A stretch of 64,000 bases of DNA from an uncultured Pirellulaceae bacterium. GTDB taxonomy: Bacteria > Planctomycetota > Planctomycetia > Pirellulales > Pirellulaceae. A program made the position numbers and the translations under genes. The notes beneath the pieces were generated by a model. That model was not told the DNA's origin. It did not search any database and was given only the letters and a program-made list of their open reading frames with translations. Below are positions 55,105 to 64,000 of the stretch, in pieces. The stretch spans positions 1 through 64,000 of the forward strand of contig CAJQQR010000228.1 in NCBI GenBank assembly GCA_905480545.1, given 5' to 3'. The stretch's first letter is position 1. Every line of letters starts with the position of its first letter.

Positions 55105-56043
55105 TTACCGTCGTCGACGAATTTTGGAGATCGAGCCAACTCGAGCGTTAGGCTGCTTTTGAAGCGCGGCCCTAGCGGCGTCGTCACTGTTCCGGCCGGG
55201 AACCACCACGTACATTGGACGGTAATTAAACCCATTAGGCGGATAAAGAGCGACTTCCCAAAGATCAAAAAGTCCCGCATTGTATCCTTGGATTTGAAGA
55301 TTAACCTGGGCGATGTGCCGAATTTGCTCGACGTTTTCGTCTGTCGCTTGTGCCTGAGCACGAAGATAAAATGACTCCTGGTCCTGTTGCGTCTCATCTT
55401 TATGGGCGGCCGCCCAACGTTTCCAAGATGGATCCAACGCACTCTGGTTCGATTTAGAGAAGAAAAACATAGGGACGCCATAACGGTCGCCGTTTTCCAA
55501 CTCAAAAAGAACACCTTCACAGGTAAACGATTTCTCTTGATTGGTTAGACCACTCAGCCACTTCGCCACCCCTTCGTTGTCCTTGAGAAACGTTTTTTCA
55601 AAATGATTCACAATTCCAGGTGCCATCTCCTGATAAACGCCCGGAAGGTTTTCCAGCGGCCTGTCATTAACATAAATCTTCCCGTCTTCCAGTTGGAATT
55701 TGACGTCCCGTCTCGCAAACTCAACGACCCGCCCTTTTACTTTAAGGCCAGACTGCATCGTCCACGTCTTTAACGAGTCCACCGCCCCGTAGGTTTTTGC
55801 TTTTCGCTTAATCGATTGGATAAATTTTTTGTCTTCAGCCGAAAGATCTTTAACGTCCATCGACAGAAGCTCTTTGTTCGTTTTTTGCAGCACCACAGAT
55901 TTACTGTTATAAGCAATCAACTCCGCTTTTACCCGGTAATGCCCTGAAGAATCTTTCCATTCACGCTCTTCGATCGCAAAGGCGGAGCAAGCCGAAAAAG
56001 CTACCAACAAAACTTGGCTGAAAAGTATTTGATTCAAAGTCAT
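55105..56043 (-). CDS. Secreted SHD1-domain protein
   Basis: 312 aa. Signal peptide (QVLLVAFSACSAFA) followed by an SHD1 (SLA1-homology) domain at about 27-75: REWKDSSGHYRVKAELIAYN and LLSMDVKDLSAEDKKFI, where R-x-W-x-D/S-x-x-G-x-x-x-x-x-A is characteristic. A second, weaker copy follows (TWTMQSGLKVKGRVVEFARR, then YVNDRPLENLPGVYQEM). SHD1 domains are abundant in planctomycetes; their target is unclear. The C-terminal third (NLQIQGYNAGLFDLWEVALY) has no recognised domain. Confidence 0.8.
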   Translation of the reverse strand: MTLNQILFSQVLLVAFSACSAFAIEEREWKDSSGHYRVKAELIAYNSKSVVLQKTNKELLSMDVKDLSAEDKKFIQSIKRKAKTYGAVDSLKTWTMQSGLKVKGRVVEFARRDVKFQLEDGKIYVNDRPLENLPGVYQEMAPGIVNHFEKTFLKDNEGVAKWLSGLTNQEKSFTCEGVLFELENGDRYGVPMFFFSKSNQSALDPSWKRWAAAHKDETQQDQESFYLRAQAQATDENVEQIRHIAQVNLQIQGYNAGLFDLWEVALYPPNGFNYRPMYVVVPGRNSDDAARAALQKQPNARVGSISKIRRRR

Positions 56044-56914
56044 TTCAATACCTTGGAAAAATAAATCGAGAGTTTGAATTGGACTCTACTCTCGTGATTT
56101 GATCTTATGGCCTCATTCATGCGTGAGACCACCGCAACCCAATACCTGCGGAACTTATGTTAATTCCAAATGACCATTTGTTCAACTTCCGGTGCAACAT
56201 AATCAATGTCGCAACGACCGTGCCAATCGTTTTCTTTAGAATCTAAATCATTATCGACGTTAGGGTCTTTAGGTCATATCGAGCGTCACCAACCCAAACG
56301 GCTACATGCGTAAATGGGGCATGTAAATATGGAAAATCCTTACAACAAACATCATTCGCAGCTTTTCTGATTCAGCTTTGTCGGACTTCAAAAAACCAAT
56401 CAGTAAGCATCCGTTCCGTATTGAGATACGCAGCAGTTAAAGTATGGATATTGAGGATAATAATGCACCGCATAATGGTTCAATTAGTCCTTGCGTTACC
56501 TAGACCACAATCGGCTCGCCGATGGGATGGATCCAGTTTGAAACCATGACCTTAGAAAACGACCACCTGGTTATTTTCACAAATGGCGAACATCGCACCT
56601 GCCAAACCCCATTAAGAATCAACCCGCTTCGCCAAGTGTAGATAAACAATTACTTTTTCCAAACGAGTTCCTGCCACGAAATTCATGTGCAAGATCCCAT
56701 CCCTGCTTCTTCGATTTGGTAGCGATTGACCAACGCCTGATTCAATTTAAAAATGAGGAATGGAGGAATTCAATTGTCACAAAATAATCGTTCGCCCACT
56801 GATTGATACGCTGATAAGATCTCACCGATACCCCTTTCTGTTTTACCTCCTGATTTCATCCTTTTTTATGCACAGCTCGTCGTGCTGCATTAAGCCTATT
56901 GATTCGGCTAAACT
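56044..56914. other. Long divergent gap with one 39-codon ORF
   Basis: Two genes diverge from it, so promoters are expected. ATG 56522 to TAG 56641 is open and encodes a peptide containing ENDHLVIFTNG, possibly a fragment of an older gene. No repeat or RNA gene was recognised. Confidence 0.4.
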
Positions 56915-58687
56915 ATGAAGATGAGCAAATCAACACACACTCGTCGCTACGTTCCACGACCACTCGCCCAATCAAAACTGCTTGCAGTATTTCTTTTCGC
57001 TATTTGGGTACCCCACTCATCATCGGCGAATGACGAATCCCGTCCCAATGTTCTATTCATTTCCATGGACGATCTCAACGACTGGGTCGGATGCATGGGA
57101 GGGCACCCTCAAGCCCAAACACCCAATATCGATCGGCTCGCCGCAACCGGGACTTTGTTCACCAATGCGCATTGCCCTTCTCCTGCATGCAATGGTTCTC
57201 GAACGGCTATTATGACGGGAATTCCTGGATATGTTTCGGGGTTGTATGACAATCGTCAAAAAATGCGGACGAAGCTACCCAATGCCAAGCTGATTCCAAA
57301 ATACTTTTCCAAGCACGGTTATTGGTCGGCTGGCAGCGGTAAAATTTTACATTACTTTATCGACGCGAATTCATGGGACGAATATAATCCGCCCAAAGAA
57401 ACGGAAAATCCGTTTCCTCGTACGCTTTACCCGGCGCACCGTCCCGTCAATCTAAAACGCGGAGGCCCTTGGCAATATATCGAAACCGACTGGGGTGCAC
57501 TCGATGCGACGGACGAAGAGTTCGGTGGTGACTGGTTGGTCTCCAAATGGATTGGTGAAAAGTTAAGCAAGAAGCATGACAAGCCGTTCTTCCTCGCCTG
57601 CGGTATCTATCGTCCGCACGAGCCTTGGTTTGTTCCCAAAAAGTACTTTGATCAATTTCCCTTGGACAAGGTTCAACTTCCGCCTGGATACAAGACAGAC
57701 GATCTCGCGGACCTTCCTCCCGCGGCGCGAAAACTGGCGAAAAATCGCTACTTCGCACACATTCAAAAGGAAGGGCAATGGAAACAAGGCGTGCAAGGCT
57801 ACCTGGCATCCATCGCGTTCGCAGATGCAATGTTTGGTCGAGTCTTAGATGCGCTGGAAAGCGGGCCAAACAGCAAAAACACGATCGTCGTGCTGTGGAG
57901 CGATCATGGTTGGCACCTGGGTGAGAAGCAACATTGGCAGAAGTACACTGGCTGGAGAGCCTGCACCCGGGTTCCGTTAATCGTTCGAGTTCCCCAAGGG
58001 ACAGTGGGCTTTAAAGCTGGAACAAAACCTGGAACGGTCAGCAACGCCCCGGTTAGTCTCCTCAGCTTGTTTCCAACCCTCGTTGAACTTTGCGGTTTAC
58101 CTCCGCAAGAAGAAATCCATGCACCAAGCTTGACCCCATTACTAAATGACCCGAAAGCCGAGTGGCCGCACATGGCGTTTACTCAATTGATGAGGCCAAA
58201 CAACTACAGCGTAAGTGGTTCACGTTGGCGATACATTCATTACCGCAACGGCGACCAAGAGCTTTACGACATTAAAAACGATCCCTACGAATGGAAAAAC
58301 CTGGCGGACGACGCTCAATACGCCCACCAAATCGCTCGCCTCAAAAAACATGTTCCCAAGAAGTTTGCCAAATTCGTTCCGGCCAAGACAACCGAGTTAA
58401 TTAAGCTCAAATGGCATCCCGCTACTTCGGTTAAAACGCCAGTTTCGAAGCCTGACGGCAATCCATGCGACATCCACTTTTCAAACCAAAGCGGCCAACC
58501 CGTTGATGTATTTCGCGTCAAATCCAACGGCGAGATGCAACCTTTCGGAACATTGGAATCGGGCTGGTTCAAACCGCAACGGACAAAACCGGGCGAGGTT
58601 TGGGAAATTGCCAACAAACACGGGAAACGCCTTGGCTATTTTTTGGTCGGCGATCGTTCCGCGCAGGCAATCATTCCAAAACAGTGA
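56915..58687 (+). CDS. Exported sulfatase with a VHL-beta-like C-terminal domain
   Basis: 590 aa. Signal peptide (LLAVFLFAIWVPHSSSA) then the S1 sulfatase fold: VLFISMDDLNDWVG (Asp pair, metal), the active-site helix ACNGSRTAIMTG, with the Cys92 converted to formylglycine by sulfatase maturation but CxGSR instead of the usual CxPSR, and later SDHGWHLGEKQHWQK. The family desulfates sugars of algal polysaccharides or glycosaminoglycans. Residues about 520-590 form an extra domain (CDIHFSNQSGQPVDVFRVKS, LESGWFKPQRTKPGEVWEI) resembling a VHL beta domain, probably a carbohydrate- or protein-binding add-on. It is near another sulfatase at 59177. Confidence 0.88.
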   Translation: MKMSKSTHTRRYVPRPLAQSKLLAVFLFAIWVPHSSSANDESRPNVLFISMDDLNDWVGCMGGHPQAQTPNIDRLAATGTLFTNAHCPSPACNGSRTAIMTGIPGYVSGLYDNRQKMRTKLPNAKLIPKYFSKHGYWSAGSGKILHYFIDANSWDEYNPPKETENPFPRTLYPAHRPVNLKRGGPWQYIETDWGALDATDEEFGGDWLVSKWIGEKLSKKHDKPFFLACGIYRPHEPWFVPKKYFDQFPLDKVQLPPGYKTDDLADLPPAARKLAKNRYFAHIQKEGQWKQGVQGYLASIAFADAMFGRVLDALESGPNSKNTIVVLWSDHGWHLGEKQHWQKYTGWRACTRVPLIVRVPQGTVGFKAGTKPGTVSNAPVSLLSLFPTLVELCGLPPQEEIHAPSLTPLLNDPKAEWPHMAFTQLMRPNNYSVSGSRWRYIHYRNGDQELYDIKNDPYEWKNLADDAQYAHQIARLKKHVPKKFAKFVPAKTTELIKLKWHPATSVKTPVSKPDGNPCDIHFSNQSGQPVDVFRVKSNGEMQPFGTLESGWFKPQRTKPGEVWEIANKHGKRLGYFLVGDRSAQAIIPKQ

Positions 58688-59176
58688 GCGAAAATCAGAA
58701 CCGCGGAAACACAACAGAAACGGCGTCAACTCAAGGCTGAATCCGACTTGATCCAAATTAGAACGACCGTTTGATGCTTCAGTTTTGTAGCAAACGGTCC
58801 AAGTCGAGAGTCAGTACTTCGAATCGCGATTAGCGATTGCCACCTGAAAAGCAGCTCAACCCTTTCGCATTTGTGAATAATCCATCGCTCTTTGTATCCA
58901 TGTCTGCGATTTCTCCGGAACATACTTTGCTGAAAATCCCACCAAGTTACGATTCCGGTTCCGGAGCACAAACCGTGACCGATGGAAGGATCCAAGGTAC
59001 AAGAAGATCGAACGAGTTTTTCATCCTATCGGTTTCCGGGTTAAGGCGTTTGAAGAAAGCTGTTTTCCAGCTAATCTAACGGTAGCGATGTTCAGATGCT
59101 TCAAACCAGCAAAGTCCATCGTGATGTTAGAATGAGCTCGAATGTCTGGATCATACTTTTATCCCAATACAAAAAC
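58688..59176. other. Gap between the two sulfatase genes
   Basis: No coding frame of quality. The two genes read in the same direction but are probably separate transcripts at this distance; no hairpin was identified. Confidence 0.45.
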
Positions 59177-60649
59177 ATGAATGATCGTTTCACACATGGC
59201 TTGTCCGTTTTGTTTCTAGCCCTACTTGGGTGCGTTGCTGTTGCGAGCGATAAGCATCACTCAAAACCGCCCAATTTCGTGGTGATTTTGGTCGATGATC
59301 TTGGTTTTATGGATATCGGTGCCAACAATCCAAATTGTTTTTACGACACGCCCAACATCGATGGACTGGCATCCAGTGGAATGCGATTCACGGACGGCTA
59401 TGCAGCCAATCCTGTTTGCTCGCCAACGCGATACAGCCTGATGACCGGCAAGTATCCGACCCGCGTTGAAGCGACCAATTTCTTTACCGGAAATCGCAGT
59501 GGCAAGTTTCGACCGGCATCATTGATTAACAAAATGCCGCTGAACGAAATCACGATCGCGCAACTCTTAAAAGGAAAAGGCTATTCGACTTTCTTTGCAG
59601 GCAAATGGCATCTCGGACCATCCGAAGAGTATTACCCGCAAAACCGCGGATTTGACGTAAACGTGGGCGGACACAAAGCGGGTGGCCCCTATTTGGGAAA
59701 CAAATATTTTGGCCCATTTAAAAATCCGCAAATGGAAGTCGAAAGCAAAAAAGGGGATCATTTGCCAGACCGACTTGCCAGAGACACCGCAACGTTCATC
59801 GATGAAAACAAGGACAAGCCGTTTCTTGCTTACCTTGCGTTTTATTCAGTTCACACACCCTTAATTGGGCGTCCTGATTTGGTGGAAAAATACAAAGCCA
59901 AGGCGGCCAAGATCACTGGTGTAGAGTTCGGCGACGAGGAACAAGTGCTAGGGGACAAACCCCGAAAGGTTCGCCTATTACAAAAGCATGCGGTTTACGC
60001 GGCAATGGTGGAAGCGATGGACCAAGCGGTCGGAAAGGTCTTGAAACAATTGGATGATTCTGGTGTTGCCGAAAACACGATTGTTGTTTTCACATCAGAC
60101 AACGGTGGCCTCTCAACTTCAGAAGGTTTACCAACAAGTAACTTGCCGTTACGAGGGGGAAAAGGCTGGGTCTACGAGGGTGGAATTCGCGAACCCTGGA
60201 TCGTCCGTTACCCCGGCCTGACAAAACCTGGAAGCCGCTGCAGCGAACCGATTTGCTCGATCGATTTGTTCCCCACAGTTGCCGCGGCAGCTGGTGCTAA
60301 GTTTTCACATGCGATCGACGGAGTCGACATCCAGCCCGCTTTGAAAGGCCAAACCCTCGATCGAGATGCACTTTTTTGGCACTACCCACACTACAGCAAT
60401 CAAGGCGGATTCCCCGGTGGCGCGATTCGACGCGGCGATTTCAAACTGGTTGAACGATATGAAGACGGACGCGTTCACCTCTATAACCTTAAGAACGACA
60501 TTGGCGAAACCAAAGACTTGGCGAACGCGTTGCCCGACAAAACGAAAACGATGAAGAAACAATTGCATGCTTGGTACAAGTCGGTAAATGCAAAATTTCT
60601 TCGCGAAAAAAACGACAAAATGCCATGGCGGCCACGTTCCGCAAAATAA
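59177..60649 (+). CDS. Exported sulfatase
   Basis: 490 aa. Signal peptide (GLSVLFLALLGCVAVASD) then FVVILVDDLGFMDIG (metal Asp pair), the canonical active-site motif CSPTRYSLMTG with formylglycine Cys81, GYSTFFAGKWHLG, then VVFTSDNGGLSTSEG and LPLRGGKGWVYEGGIREPW. It is an S1 sulfatase of the arylsulfatase/GalNAc-sulfatase-like branch; the substrate is unknown. ATG 59177 opens the signal peptide; a longer frame starts at 59096. Unlike its neighbour it has the usual CxPxR and no C-terminal add-on. Same-strand pair with the gene at 56915. Confidence 0.9.
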   Translation: MNDRFTHGLSVLFLALLGCVAVASDKHHSKPPNFVVILVDDLGFMDIGANNPNCFYDTPNIDGLASSGMRFTDGYAANPVCSPTRYSLMTGKYPTRVEATNFFTGNRSGKFRPASLINKMPLNEITIAQLLKGKGYSTFFAGKWHLGPSEEYYPQNRGFDVNVGGHKAGGPYLGNKYFGPFKNPQMEVESKKGDHLPDRLARDTATFIDENKDKPFLAYLAFYSVHTPLIGRPDLVEKYKAKAAKITGVEFGDEEQVLGDKPRKVRLLQKHAVYAAMVEAMDQAVGKVLKQLDDSGVAENTIVVFTSDNGGLSTSEGLPTSNLPLRGGKGWVYEGGIREPWIVRYPGLTKPGSRCSEPICSIDLFPTVAAAAGAKFSHAIDGVDIQPALKGQTLDRDALFWHYPHYSNQGGFPGGAIRRGDFKLVERYEDGRVHLYNLKNDIGETKDLANALPDKTKTMKKQLHAWYKSVNAKFLREKNDKMPWRPRSAK

Positions 60650-60846
60650 GCGAACAACTCAATAAGTCAAACGTTTTCGTTGTGTAGAATGGCGAAAATT
60701 GCCCGACGATTTTTCCGTAAACCAAAGGGTACATTCTGTAGCACAGACATCTAAGCTATTCCGCCAGCTGATCCGAGAGAAAGCCTCCCGAGGACTACAA
60801 ATGCACCAGATGAGAACTGGCATCCATTGGATTGATCGCCGTGCAA

Positions 60847-62106
60847 TTAAAGTCGGCTAAACGAAACTTGCTCACGATCGATGTGCGTTTGCTCTCCGCA
60901 AATCATTTCTTTCATCAGTTTGCCGGTGACCATCCCCATTGAAAGCCCCAACATACCGTGTCCCGCGGCAACATAAGCGTTATTCCATTTCGGAGTTCTG
61001 TCGATAATTGGAATGTCATCATAGGTTAACGGTCGCCACCCAAACCACTCATTTTCGACCGGTTCGCAGTACGGTTCATGCAGATAAATTTCGGACGATT
61101 CGCGGAGCAGATCAAGCCTAGCTCGGTTGATCGAGTCATCATATCCAGCAAGCTCCATCGTCGAGCCAATCCGATATCCAGATTGAAAGGGGGTAATCGC
61201 CACCCGATGTTGTTCGAAGATCATTGGCGTTTTCGGACACCTAGCTGGGCGAGGCATCGTAATCGAGTATCCCTTTCCCGGTTGGATTGGAACCTTGCAA
61301 CCGATCGCATTGGCAAATTTCGGAGTTAACGCTCCGGTTGCAAAAACAAAATAATCCGCCTTGATTTCATGTTTATTTGTCAGAACAGCCGATGCTTTTC
61401 CCCCATCTCCATTGGCCACGAAGCCTTGAAAACTCGTATCCTCAAGCACCTCAACGCCACGGGATTCGAGCAAAGTCTTCAACGACGCCATCAACTTGTC
61501 TGAACGCAGGTGCGCATCACATTCAAAATGGTAAGCTCCCGGAACCTCCGGTTTCAACGCCGGTTCGAATTCGATCAACTCTTTGTTCTCAAGTCGTTTT
61601 GCTCCGACACCAAATTCCCTTTCGATCAACTGGTTCGTCTTATCGAAATGGTCAAAGTGCTCCTGATCTTGGTAAACGAATAGAAGCCCGCGATGCTCCC
61701 ATTCACAATCGATATTTTCATCTGCAACGATTTGATCATATAGCTTGAACGACGATTGCAGCAAAGCGTGTTTGACTTTTGCAGACACCATCATGTCCTT
61801 GTGATTACAACGTCGCCAAAACTTGTACAGCCATCCCCACAGTGAAATATCCGCTCGCGGTTTGATGTAGAACGGTGACTTATTGCTCATCATCGTTTTT
61901 AGTGCGCTGCCCACAATTCCAGGAACCGCGATCGGCAAAACATGACTTGGCGAGACATATCCGCAATTTCCTGCCGAACAAGCAGCACCAAATTTGTCCT
62001 TGTCGATGATCGTAACCCGCAGGCCCGCTTTGTTTAAAAAATAGGCGGTGCAAGCGCCGATAATCCCGCCGCCAATGATGCAAACATGTTCAGTATTTGT
62101 CGCCAT
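60847..62106 (-). CDS. FAD-dependent D-amino-acid (probable D-hydroxyproline) dehydrogenase
   Basis: 419 aa. An N-terminal FAD-binding Rossmann motif, IIGGGIIGACTAYFLN, then FGAACSAGNCGYVSPSHVLP, a DadA-type segment; the C-terminal substrate-FAD part has EWFGWRPLTYDDIPIIDRTP and VAAGHGMLGLSMGMVTGKL. It removes electrons from D-amino acids or D-hydroxyproline and passes them to the membrane or to a carrier. Its gene starts 8 bases after a hydroxyproline epimerase, so both probably act on trans-4-hydroxyproline turned into the cis-D form. The product would feed 2-oxoglutarate through a semialdehyde dehydrogenase (candidate at 46679). Confidence 0.85.
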   Translation of the reverse strand: MATNTEHVCIIGGGIIGACTAYFLNKAGLRVTIIDKDKFGAACSAGNCGYVSPSHVLPIAVPGIVGSALKTMMSNKSPFYIKPRADISLWGWLYKFWRRCNHKDMMVSAKVKHALLQSSFKLYDQIVADENIDCEWEHRGLLFVYQDQEHFDHFDKTNQLIEREFGVGAKRLENKELIEFEPALKPEVPGAYHFECDAHLRSDKLMASLKTLLESRGVEVLEDTSFQGFVANGDGGKASAVLTNKHEIKADYFVFATGALTPKFANAIGCKVPIQPGKGYSITMPRPARCPKTPMIFEQHRVAITPFQSGYRIGSTMELAGYDDSINRARLDLLRESSEIYLHEPYCEPVENEWFGWRPLTYDDIPIIDRTPKWNNAYVAAGHGMLGLSMGMVTGKLMKEMICGEQTHIDREQVSFSRL

Positions 62107-62114
62107 ATGATTTC

Positions 62115-63062
62115 TTAAAGTTCAATTCCCAATCGAAATGGATCGTTCGGATTCAAGATTAACTTTGTCTCCGCATGCACGTGAGCCGTTCCACGAATCG
62201 TCGGACGCACCCTACCATCGCCCAATTCCTCAATTGTCGCATCAAAAACAGAGCCGATGATACTCTCCTGTCGAAAAACCGCTCCCGGCTGCAACTTTCC
62301 ATCAGCATACAAACACGCAACCTTGGCACTCGTTCCCGTTCCACAAGGCGAACGATCAAACTCCGCACCGGGGCAAAGTACAAAATTCTTGCTATCGGCT
62401 GATGGATCGACTGGCGGACCAAAAATCTCAATATGGTCTATCAGTCCTTCATTTTCACCACGAATTTTATTTTCATCCAAGTACCTCCGAATTGCCTTTG
62501 CAAATCCCGATAGCTGCGAAATGTTATCTTGAACGACCGACAACGAATGCTCTTTTACGAGAAAGAACCAGTTTCCGCCCCAAGCAATATCGCCCACAAC
62601 GAGACGTCCATCCGGCAATTCAAAACTCACACCCGATTTGTAACGATAACTTGGGACATTGGTAACACTAACCGATAGATCGTCATGCAACGTCGCTTCG
62701 ACAACGCCAACCGTTGTTTCCAATCGGTGGACACCGGGTTCAATCTTACCGGTATGATGCAGCGTCAATATCAGACCAATCGTCCCGTGACCGCACATGC
62801 CCAAGTAACCGACATTATTGAAAAAGATCACCGCAGCGGTACACGACCGATCGTCGGGCTCACATAACAGCGCCCCAATCAGCACGTCGGTACCACGAGG
62901 TTCACGAATAAGCGATAAGCGAAAATCATCGTGCTGATTTCGAAATCGTTCGACTCGGTCCAAAAGCGGACCTGAACCTAAATCCGGCCCACCGGCGACT
63001 ACCACGCGTGTCGGCTCACCACCGGTGTGAGAGTCGATAATATGAATTTCGTCTGAATGCAT
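62115..63062 (-). CDS. 4-hydroxyproline epimerase / proline racemase family
   Basis: 315 aa, cytoplasmic. Two catalytic Cys: [11 protein letters not shown] and [27 protein letters not shown] at the N terminus is the family opening. Two active-site Cys fit 4-hydroxyproline 2-epimerase or proline racemase; pairing with an FAD-dependent D-amino-acid dehydrogenase favours the epimerase. It turns trans-4-hydroxy-L-proline into cis-4-hydroxy-D-proline, letting the cell use collagen-type hydroxyproline. It is the first gene of the operon, 8 bases from the dehydrogenase. Confidence 0.86.
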   Translation of the reverse strand: MHSDEIHIIDSHTGGEPTRVVVAGGPDLGSGPLLDRVERFRNQHDDFRLSLIREPRGTDVLIGALLCEPDDRSCTAAVIFFNNVGYLGMCGHGTIGLILTLHHTGKIEPGVHRLETTVGVVEATLHDDLSVSVTNVPSYRYKSGVSFELPDGRLVVGDIAWGGNWFFLVKEHSLSVVQDNISQLSGFAKAIRRYLDENKIRGENEGLIDHIEIFGPPVDPSADSKNFVLCPGAEFDRSPCGTGTSAKVACLYADGKLQPGAVFRQESIIGSVFDATIEELGDGRVRPTIRGTAHVHAETKLILNPNDPFRLGIEL

Positions 63063-63247
63063 CGGTTTATTAAGACACTGACAGGAGTTTATTCTGGGGT
63101 TTTAGAGGTTTCAAACACACATTCGCCGTCGCAATACACCACGGGTATCACAATCTAGATAGACTTTACACCCGCTGCAGACTATAAAAAAGCTTGCGGG
63201 AGTCGACTCTATTTTGGGATCGGCACAGCTTTTGGAACAGGTGGCCA

Positions 63248-64000
63248 ATGAGTCTTTTTGATTTTGATCGACGGCAATGTTTACAGGTAGGTGCCCTGTC
63301 GCTTTTCGCGAATGGATTGCTTCGATCGAACGCCCAGGCAACGAAATCGGATCCCGAGAATCAAAAGACGGGACGAAACAACGACTCGCAAAACAGCTGC
63401 ATCTTTATCATGCTTCAGGGCGGAGCCAGTCACATTGATTTGTGGGACCCCAAACCGCTCGCTTCGCGGGAAATTCGCGGGCCGTTTGAAACAATCAGTA
63501 CCAATGCGGAGGGCATTCAATTCGGGGAACTTCTTTCTGATTCCGCGAAAATTGCAAGCGAACTAGCGGTCATACGTAGTGTCAAACACAACTTTAACAA
63601 TCATATCGCCGGTACCTACATCACATTGACCGGTTCAGAGAAGCAACAAAACCGTGATCGCGAGGCCCACAGTGATGATTTCCCCGGGCCTGGCGCAATT
63701 TTAAACTACACCGAAAATGGAACGCCGAAAGTCCCGCGTAGTATTTCGCTTCCGACTTGGTTGAGCATCCCAGGCCCATCCAATCGGATGCCAGGACAAT
63801 ATGGCGGATTCTTGGGTTCGGTTTACGATCCGTTTCTGATTAAAGGCGATCCAAATCAAAAAAACTACAATCCACTTTCATTGGTGATGAATAAGGACAT
63901 GAATTCCAGCCGAATCGGCTCACGGCTCAGCCTTTCACAGCAGCTCGACTCGTCAGCACGATTAATCGAGGAAGCGATTCGCAGGCGACAAGATTCGTTG
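63248..64000 (+). CDS. DUF1501 protein (start only)
   Basis: The open frame from ATG 63248 runs to the window end (251 codons). It begins MSLFDFDRRQCLQVGALSLF, a Tat-like or signal-type N terminus, then IFIMLQGGASHIDLWDPKPL, the DUF1501 G-G-x-x-x-x-D-x-W-D motif, and IRSVKHNFNNHIAGTYITLT. The rest, including GRDHWG, lies beyond the window. It could pair with a DUF1549/DUF1553 cytochrome gene upstream or downstream, but none is adjacent in this window. Confidence 0.82.
   Translation, partial: MSLFDFDRRQCLQVGALSLFANGLLRSNAQATKSDPENQKTGRNNDSQNSCIFIMLQGGASHIDLWDPKPLASREIRGPFETISTNAEGIQFGELLSDSAKIASELAVIRSVKHNFNNHIAGTYITLTGSEKQQNRDREAHSDDFPGPGAILNYTENGTPKVPRSISLPTWLSIPGPSNRMPGQYGGFLGSVYDPFLIKGDPNQKNYNPLSLVMNKDMNSSRIGSRLSLSQQLDSSARLIEEAIRRRQDSL

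Overview
The window looks like chromosomal DNA of a planctomycete, probably Pirellulaceae-like; the genus cannot be judged from sequence alone. The markers are lineage-typical families: two DUF1501 proteins, a PSCyt1/DUF1549/DUF1553 cytochrome protein, secreted sulfatases, an SHD1-domain protein, a large exported protein with an N-terminal LEDR-type motif, a bacterial-microcompartment (BMC) shell protein, a TPR/TIGR03067-like relic, FloA, and long gene-poor gaps. No rRNA, tRNA, CRISPR array, insertion sequence or prophage was recognised.

Layout. 0-9.4 kb: tail of a basic protein, a secreted NHL-propeller protein, an AbgT transporter with a PDZ-like insert, a GlsB-type membrane protein, 3-hydroxyacyl-CoA dehydrogenase, a SpoU RNA methylase, and a membrane Ser/Thr kinase homologue that lacks its catalytic residues. 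9.5-12.4 kb (minus strand): a compact cluster of a TusA-like protein, a DsrE-like protein, a TusA-OsmC fusion and a core-MetE-like methyltransferase interrupted by an in-frame TGA. 12.4-14.8 kb: gene-poor, with a TPR pseudogene. 14.8-22.2 kb: tandem-BMC protein coupled to a thioredoxin lipoprotein, methyltransferase, histidine kinase, thioesterase, DUF1501, FloA, zinc-ribbon protein. 22.9-27.7 kb: surE, accC, accB, an M24 peptidase and panD. 28-31.5 kb: an ABC exporter pair. 31.9-36.3 kb: cpaF-tadB-tadC and a secreted protein. 36.4-45.4 kb: esterase, nrdR, cytochrome/DUF1553 protein, aldehyde dehydrogenase, LEDR protein. 45.8-49.8 kb: FAH-family enzyme, ketoglutarate-semialdehyde dehydrogenase, a peroxiredoxin-like gene with an in-frame TGA, YihY. 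50-64 kb: a secreted and catabolic set with a PQQ-type propeller, SGNH esterase, Tat-type protein, SHD1 protein, two sulfatases, a hydroxyproline epimerase and oxidase pair, and the start of another DUF1501 gene.

The most important observation is that two unrelated genes (9570-10724 minus, 48320-48808 plus) each have one in-frame TGA at or near a position where I expect cysteine. Each TGA is followed by a hairpin whose apical loop carries G-U about 19-21 nt downstream, the geometry of a bacterial SECIS element. In the peroxiredoxin-like gene the TGA replaces the first Cys of a CxxC centre. Together they suggest that this organism decodes UGA as selenocysteine and that ordinary annotation would split both genes. 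The first gene sits with TusA-like and DsrE-like genes, families used in sulfur and selenium relay, which makes the cluster a candidate sulfur/selenium-handling methyltransferase module. The sel genes are not in this window, so the proposal remains a prediction.
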